Positions 6,280 to 8,080 of a DNA stretch of 8,080 nt are shown piece by piece (positions within the stretch are counted from its first letter, which is position 1; every line of letters starts with the position of its first letter). The stretch covers positions 1-8,080 of the forward strand of contig CAIJNU010000052.1 of the NCBI GenBank assembly GCA_903822115.1. Direction: 5' to 3'. The stretch comes from an uncultured Candidatus Peregrinibacteria bacterium. Its GTDB lineage: Bacteria; Patescibacteriota; Gracilibacteria; Peribacterales; Peribacteraceae. The translations under genes were made by a program, and so were the position numbers. The notes beneath the pieces are model-generated. The model saw nothing but the letters and a program-made list of their open reading frames with translations, was not told the DNA's origin and did not search any database.

Positions 6280-7275
6280 CTAAGCCACGAACACTTGATC
6301 CTCGATGCGCATTCCGAACTTCCCCGGGAAATACACGCCAGGTTCAAGCGTGACAACTTCATTCTTAAGAAGTTTCATCTCTTTTCGTTTCTGCGAGAGC
6401 ACGACGCCCTCGTGGATGTCCAAACCGAGTCCGTGCCCCAACGCATGGCCAAACGCCTCCTCCATTCCCTCCTTGGCGAGGATCGCTCTCGCTTTGCGAT
6501 CTAGCGCGTGCGTCGATGCGCCGGGCTTCACGTCGCCACGCACCTCGCGATGAACGCGCAGCAGTGTTTCGTATACGCGCTTCTGCTGAGGTGTGGGCGG
6601 AGCCGTGAAGAAGACGCGGGACAGATCGCTGCAGTAACCGCGATACTTCACCCCCACATCCACCTGAACGAGATGCCCCTTCTTGAGACTCCGCGATCCC
6701 GCGACATGGTGGGGCACGCCGGTGTTCGTACCGAAGGCAACGATGGGAGGAAAGGACAGACCATCCGCACCGAGCTCCAGAGCCCAAATGCCGAATTGCC
6801 GCGCAAGCTTCTCCTCCGTCATCCCCTTGCGGAGCACGGCAGGAACGCGACGCAGAATTTCCTTTGTCATGCGATGCGCGCGCTGCATCAGACGGAGTTC
6901 GTCGGCATCCTTGCTGCGACGGAATTCCTCGATCACTCCTCCTGTTGGAATAAATTTCGTTTGGGAGAAGAGTTTCTTCCACGATGTCTTCTCCTCAACT
7001 GTGACACTTCGAGCTTCGAATCCGCACGTCTCCTCCGTCTTCATCATCCGCGGAAGATCCGAAACGTCGCGCACTGCGATGCCCCGCCGCGCGAGATGCT
7101 CCACTTCGAAACGGTAGCGGCCGTCCACAAAGAGAATCATGCGCGTGCGTGTCACCAATACCGCCCCGCTGCTGACGATCACACCGGCGAGGTACCGCAC
7201 GTTTGTAAGATCCGTGCAGAGGAAAGCCGAAAGGCCTAATGGTGTGAGAATTTGCTTAGACGTAGACGGTCGCAT
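6280..7275 (-). CDS. M24 family metallopeptidase (Xaa-Pro aminopeptidase/dipeptidase-like)
   Basis: The 331-residue protein has a small N-terminal creatinase-like domain (residues 1-115, with LGLSAFLCTDLTNVRYLAG and ILFVDGRYRFEVE) and a C-terminal pita-bread catalytic domain. The five dimetal ligands are visible: Asp206 (VQVDVG), Asp217 (GYCSDLSR), His281 (GHGLGLDIHE), Glu311 (LEPGVY) and Glu325 (RIEDQV). The auxiliary His190 (GVPHH) and His288 are also present. Cytosolic enzymes of this family remove residues next to proline or cleave X-Pro dipeptides; there is no signal peptide. The chain stops only six residues after Glu325, whereas PepP/PepQ-type relatives usually continue with a short DG-x-E-x-L-T tail, so the C-terminus is slightly short but the active site is complete. 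The ATG at 7275 gives the standard N-terminus and has no Shine-Dalgarno. It is transcribed divergently from the pilin-like gene across 67 bases and is the first gene of the leftward series. Confidence 0.88.
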   Translation of the reverse strand: MRPSTSKQILTPLGLSAFLCTDLTNVRYLAGVIVSSGAVLVTRTRMILFVDGRYRFEVEHLARRGIAVRDVSDLPRMMKTEETCGFEARSVTVEEKTSWKKLFSQTKFIPTGGVIEEFRRSKDADELRLMQRAHRMTKEILRRVPAVLRKGMTEEKLARQFGIWALELGADGLSFPPIVAFGTNTGVPHHVAGSRSLKKGHLVQVDVGVKYRGYCSDLSRVFFTAPPTPQQKRVYETLLRVHREVRGDVKPGASTHALDRKARAILAKEGMEEAFGHALGHGLGLDIHEGVVLSQKRKEMKLLKNEVVTLEPGVYFPGKFGMRIEDQVFVA

Positions 7276-7293
7276 GAGGTGGCAAGGAAACGG

Positions 7294-7299
7294 ATTTTA
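7294..7299 (-). promoter_or_regulatory. Possible -10 box of the M24 gene
   Basis: On the minus strand bases 7299-7294 read TAAAAT, a 5/6 match to TATAAT, placed 19 bases before the ATG at 7275. A TTGTCG at 7320-7315 is a 4/6 match to the -35 but with a 15-bp spacer. The spacer is shared with the rightward promoter. Weak call based on position and composition. Confidence 0.3.
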
Positions 7300-7308
7300 T
7301 GCTATCAT
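7300..7308 (+). promoter_or_regulatory. Extended -10 promoter of the pilin-like gene
   Basis: TGCTATCAT (TGn + TATCAT) lies 35 bases before the ATG at 7343 and would give a leader of about 28 bases. The -35 at 17-bp spacing (TGGCAA) matches only 3 of 6. It is the same box type as those before the ATPase and 3D-domain genes, and it is embedded in an inverted repeat. Confidence 0.5.
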
Positions 7309-7315
7309 AGATAGC
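7301..7315. repeat. Perfect inverted repeat GCTATC-ATA-GATAGC in the divergent promoter
   Basis: Six-base arms (7301-7306 and 7310-7315) flank a three-base centre and overlap the predicted -10 of the rightward pilin promoter. They also lie just upstream of the possible leftward -10. This is where a repressor could control one or both directions. No regulator gene is in view. Confidence 0.5.
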
Positions 7316-7342
7316 GACAAACACACTTGACCTTCACCCAGC

Positions 7343-7729
7343 ATGACGCAAAAACTCTCTCATCTGTTGCGGTCATTCCTCATTGCGATGCTGTCCCTCG
7401 GCATCCCGCAGTGGGCGAGGGCGGAGGACAGCGCTTTCACCGGTCCGGGGCTCTTCGGCGGCATCAACTGGGCGGGCATGATCGGGGGGCCATCGCACCT
7501 CGATCTCGCATCGCTCGTCATTTCCGTAATTGAGTACGTCCTCACCTTCGTCGCGCTGGCCGCCGTCATCGTTATCATCGTCGCCGGCATCCGACTCATC
7601 GTCTCGCAGGGGGAAGAGGAACCGAAGAACACCGCCAAGAAAGCGATCATCTACGCCATCATCGGATTGATCGTCGTGATTCTGTCGAGAATTATTGTCG
7701 CGATCGTCCTCAGCATATTCTTCCACTGA
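7343..7729 (+). CDS. VirB2/TrbC-like two-helix pilin-type membrane protein
   Basis: The 128-residue product has a signal peptide (MTQKLSHLLRSFLIAMLSLG, cleavage after ARA at about residue 27). A short Gly/Pro-rich stretch (TGPGLFGGINWAGMIGGP) follows. Then come two long hydrophobic helices, about 57-87 (LVISVIEYVLTFVALAAVIV, then IIVAGIRLIV) and about 100-124, separated by a short charged loop SQGEEEPKNTAKK. Two helices with a positively charged turn after a cleavable leader is the layout of VirB2/TrbC conjugative pilins, and small proteins like this are common next to T4SS-like genes in CPR genomes. Mature pilins assemble into filaments or into a membrane pore; which of these occurs here is unknown. 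The ATG at 7343 has no Shine-Dalgarno. The next gene begins five bases after its stop, indicating coexpression. The nearby ATPase at 917-3598 could be a partner. A holin-like or unrelated small membrane protein is the main alternative. Confidence 0.7.
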   Translation: MTQKLSHLLRSFLIAMLSLGIPQWARAEDSAFTGPGLFGGINWAGMIGGPSHLDLASLVISVIEYVLTFVALAAVIVIIVAGIRLIVSQGEEEPKNTAKKAIIYAIIGLIVVILSRIIVAIVLSIFFH

Positions 7730-7734
7730 TCGTC

Positions 7735-8080
7735 ATGAAGGTCTCTGCGAAACACCGCCGCACACCCGCATACGCGATTTTCCTCGCGATGGCCATCGTC
7801 ACACTCTCACTCGGTGCGAGAAACATGCTTCGCGGATCCGCGCTCGCTCAAACGGATGGCGCGACAACCGTCACGGAAACGTTCACTGTCTACACCGGAG
7901 ACACACTGGAGATCGTGACTGCGAGTCTTTTCCCCTCTCCGAAGTACTCGTGGGTTCTCTCGAAAGACCGCATGTTCATCAATGCAACGCGTGACACTGT
8001 GTTTCGCGCGCGCCTGACCGATGCGGGTTCGTATCGCCTCGATGCCTCCGTGCAAGCGGGTGATGCAAGCGATGAAGCTC
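7735..8080 (+). CDS. Secreted or membrane-anchored protein with a PKD/Ig-like beta-sandwich, 3' end beyond the window
   Basis: An ATG at 7735, five bases after the pilin-like gene's stop, opens a frame with no stop to the window end (115 complete codons). The N-terminus is basic (MKVSAKHRRT), followed by a hydrophobic stretch at 12-28 (PAYAIFLAMAIVTLSLGA) and a possible cleavage site after SALA (residues 35-38). Residues about 45-115 alternate short strands (TFTVYTGDTLEIVTASLFPS, PKYSWVLSKDRMFINATRDT, VFRARLTDAGSYRLDASVQA). The tryptophan in YSW and the late DAGSYRL strand suggest a PKD- or Ig-like beta-sandwich. The protein therefore faces outside. Its tight coupling to the pilin-like gene suggests a surface component of the same apparatus, possibly an adhesin or a large structural subunit. 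I do not recognise the family beyond the fold; full length is unknown. Confidence 0.65.
   Translation, partial: MKVSAKHRRTPAYAIFLAMAIVTLSLGARNMLRGSALAQTDGATTVTETFTVYTGDTLEIVTASLFPSPKYSWVLSKDRMFINATRDTVFRARLTDAGSYRLDASVQAGDASDEA

Noticed and set aside
917..7729. Recoded UGA (code 25, UGA = Gly) as in Gracilibacteria
   Set aside because: Four genes end cleanly at TGA right after their expected C-termini, and no in-frame TGA is needed to complete any domain.

Overview
The window is compact bacterial DNA of roughly 50-55 % GC by eye. Genes are packed with spacers of 5 to 117 bp, and no gene-free stretch exceeds 120 bp. The gene content points to a member of the Candidate Phyla Radiation (Patescibacteria). 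Three features support this: a secreted wall enzyme with the variant 3D domain plus repeated peptidoglycan-binding modules typical of these phyla, an SLH-RlpA fusion, and a small two-helix VirB2/TrbC-like pilin-type protein together with a membrane-anchored VirD4/HerA-like ATPase. UGA is used as a normal stop in at least four genes (ends at 917, 3716, 4868 and 7729), which argues against the UGA=Gly lineages (Gracilibacteria, Absconditabacteria). A Peregrinibacteria/Peribacteria-like or Parcubacteria-like source is my best inference; it is not proven.

Layout. Six genes read leftward. In transcription order they are an M24 metallopeptidase (7275-6280), a secreted 3D-domain wall enzyme with three peptidoglycan-binding modules (6238-4868), a secreted SLH + RlpA double-psi beta-barrel protein (4777-3716), a 893-residue membrane-anchored ATPase of the VirD4/TraD/HerA type (3598-917), a GNAT acetyltransferase (898-299), and a YbaB/EbfC nucleoid-associated protein that runs off the left edge (275-1). 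Two genes read rightward from a 67-bp divergent promoter region: a pilin-like two-helix protein (7343-7729) and, five bases later, a secreted beta-sandwich (PKD/Ig-like) protein that runs off the right edge (7735 onward).

How they may work together. The ATPase, the VirB2-like subunit and two different wall-remodelling proteins are the kinds of part needed to run a type-IV-secretion-like DNA or protein transfer or uptake machine through a Gram-positive-like CPR envelope. The proximity is seen in the sequence; the shared machine is inference. M24, GNAT and YbaB look like housekeeping or passenger genes.

Regulation. Few starts carry a recognisable Shine-Dalgarno sequence. A shared extended -10 motif of the form TGCTAYMAT stands in front of three genes (ATPase, 3D protein, pilin), with a one-base-longer relative before the RlpA gene. 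In front of the 3D protein it lies so close to the ATG that the mRNA would be nearly leaderless. Small perfect inverted repeats occupy the divergent promoter (7301-7315) and the spacer before the RlpA gene (4815-4851). I found no tRNA, rRNA, CRISPR, insertion sequence or convincing intrinsic terminator.
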